A stretch of 14,479 nucleotides of DNA from CAZAKZ01 sp964485695 (lineage in GTDB: Bacteria > Planctomycetota > JAFGQW01). The stretch spans positions 1 through 14,479 of the forward strand of contig CAZAKZ010000136.1 in assembly GCA_964485695.1 (NCBI GenBank), written 5' to 3'. The notes below the pieces were generated by a model that saw only the letters and a program-made list of their open reading frames with translations, was not told the DNA's origin and ran no database searches. A program made the translations under genes and the position numbers. Below are positions 13,677 to 14,479 of the stretch, in pieces. Every line of letters starts with the position of its first letter. Position 1 is the first letter of the stretch.

Positions 13677-14424
13677 GATCGATCTCGAGAAGAGCAGTAT
13701 CATCGTCGACGGCAATGAAACCCTGCCTCTCGCGAGCGCAGAAGCATTCAGGGCCATTTCCAGGGCCTGGCTGCGCGCCGGATGGGATACGAAGTACGTA
13801 TACGGTTTCACCTGGATGGGCCGTCCCATCATACAACTCCCCGACGACATGTTCAGGATCCAGGAGTTGATCTACACTGTGAAGCCGGATGTCATCGTCG
13901 AGACCGGGATCGCGCACGGTGGATCGTTGATTTTCTATGCGAGCCTTTTCAAGGCGATGGGCCAGGGCCGGGTCATCGGAGTCGATATCGAAATCCGCCC
14001 TCACAACCGAAAAGCCGTCGAGGTGCACGAACTGTTCGATCGAATCACCCTGATCGAGGGGAGCTCAATCGAGCCGGCCATCGTCGATCAGGTCAAATCC
14101 CTGCTAAAGCCCGGAGAGAAGGTCCTGGTGGTCCTCGACTCTAACCACACCAGAGAACACGTCCTGGCAGAACTGAAAGCCTACGGGGAACTGGTCCCGC
14201 CCAGCTCGTATATTCTGGCCTGCGACGGCATCATGGGCGACCTCGTGGGAGCACCCCGGAGCCAGCCCGACTGGGACGTGAACAACCCGAAAGCCGCGGC
14301 CGAGGAATTCGTACAAATCGACGACCGTTTCGTGATCGAGGAGCCCGAGTTCCTCTTCAACGAGGGGCTGGTAAAGGAACGTGTCACGTACTGGCCGGGT
14401 GCTTACCTGCGCCGGATCAGGTAA
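13663..14424 (+). CDS. CmcI/cephalosporin hydroxylase family SAM-dependent methyltransferase
   Basis: This 253-residue protein matches the CmcI family well: YGFTWMGRPIIQLPDDMFRI (47-66), the SAM-binding VIVETGIAHGGS (77-88), GVDIEIRPHN (106-115), and VLVVLDSNHTREHVLAELK (154-172), whose acidic and His residues may hold a metal. Despite the name, members in polysaccharide and glycolipid clusters are O-methyltransferases, for example on rhamnose or other sugars, and true cephalosporin hydroxylation is rare. Here the aminotransferase and acyltransferase partners point to methylation of an amino-sugar product or of the attached acyl group. The ATG lies inside the GNAT gene (14-bp overlap), with AGGA about 10 bases upstream, so coupled translation is likely. 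It is complete, with stop TAA at 14422-14424. Family confident; acceptor unknown. Confidence 0.87.
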   Translation: MKHLEIDLEKSSIIVDGNETLPLASAEAFRAISRAWLRAGWDTKYVYGFTWMGRPIIQLPDDMFRIQELIYTVKPDVIVETGIAHGGSLIFYASLFKAMGQGRVIGVDIEIRPHNRKAVEVHELFDRITLIEGSSIEPAIVDQVKSLLKPGEKVLVVLDSNHTREHVLAELKAYGELVPPSSYILACDGIMGDLVGAPRSQPDWDVNNPKAAAEEFVQIDDRFVIEEPEFLFNEGLVKERVTYWPGAYLRRIR

Positions 14425-14463
14425 ATAGTTGTTGTTGCATAATCAGATGAGAGGCCGAATTCT

Positions 14464-14479
14464 CCCTATAAAAATAGGG
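14464..14479. repeat. Terminal inverted repeat CCCTAT-AAAA-ATAGGG
   Basis: This is a perfect 6-bp dyad around AAAA at the window edge, 39 bases after the methyltransferase stop in an AT-rich spacer. It may be an incomplete terminator or an operator of the next gene. The sequence ends at its last base, so a following T-run cannot be judged. Confidence 0.35.

Noticed and set aside
1..14479. CRISPR array, tRNA, rRNA, insertion sequence or phage defence system
   Set aside because: No regularly spaced direct repeats, no transposase or nuclease gene, and no RNA-gene landmark sequences were seen. The toxin-antitoxin pair is an ordinary type II module.

Overview
The window is about 14.5 kb of GC-rich bacterial DNA. 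It is densely coding, with recognisable Shine-Dalgarno sites, secreted proteins with Sec-type leaders, and a surface-sugar type gene group at the right end. This fits a Gram-negative environmental bacterium, for example Planctomycetota, Acidobacteriota or a deltaproteobacterial-type lineage. No taxonomic marker gene is present, so that placement is a weak inference. I see no rRNA, tRNA, CRISPR array, insertion sequence or phage gene.

Left block (63-8468, all minus strand). The core is a four-gene operon read right to left: a cyclase-family metal hydrolase, an IlvD/Edd-type sugar-acid dehydratase, an aldehyde dehydrogenase, and a fumarylacetoacetate-hydrolase-fold protein of the AraD1/GguC type. 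Each successive pair is joined by an ATGA overlap (7737-7740, 5638-5641, 4064-4067). The last three enzymes match the steps of non-phosphorylative (Weimberg-type) pentonate catabolism: pentonate to 2-keto-3-deoxypentonate, to 2-oxoglutarate semialdehyde, to 2-oxoglutarate. The cyclase-family protein is the unexplained member and might be the lactonase. Downstream on the same strand are a zinc-ribbon membrane protein and an exported protein built of about six DUF4397-like repeats.

Middle block (8469-10481, plus strand). Divergent from the operon is a secreted protein that looks like a TIM-barrel, glycoside-hydrolase-like enzyme. It is followed by a compact RelE/ParE-type toxin-antitoxin pair with its own near-consensus promoter and visibly lower GC.

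Right block. On the minus strand, 10482-11534 encodes an alpha/beta hydrolase (Cys nucleophile) interrupted by one in-frame TAA at codon 25. The reading frame continues with family-like sequence on both sides, so it is a fresh pseudogene or a sequence error. Divergent from it, after a 333-bp AT-richer intergenic region, a tightly packed plus-strand group (11868-14424) encodes a DegT/DnrJ/EryC1-type sugar aminotransferase, a GNAT acyltransferase and a CmcI (cephalosporin hydroxylase) family methyltransferase. These probably make or decorate an N-acylated amino sugar, and the cluster probably continues past the window end.
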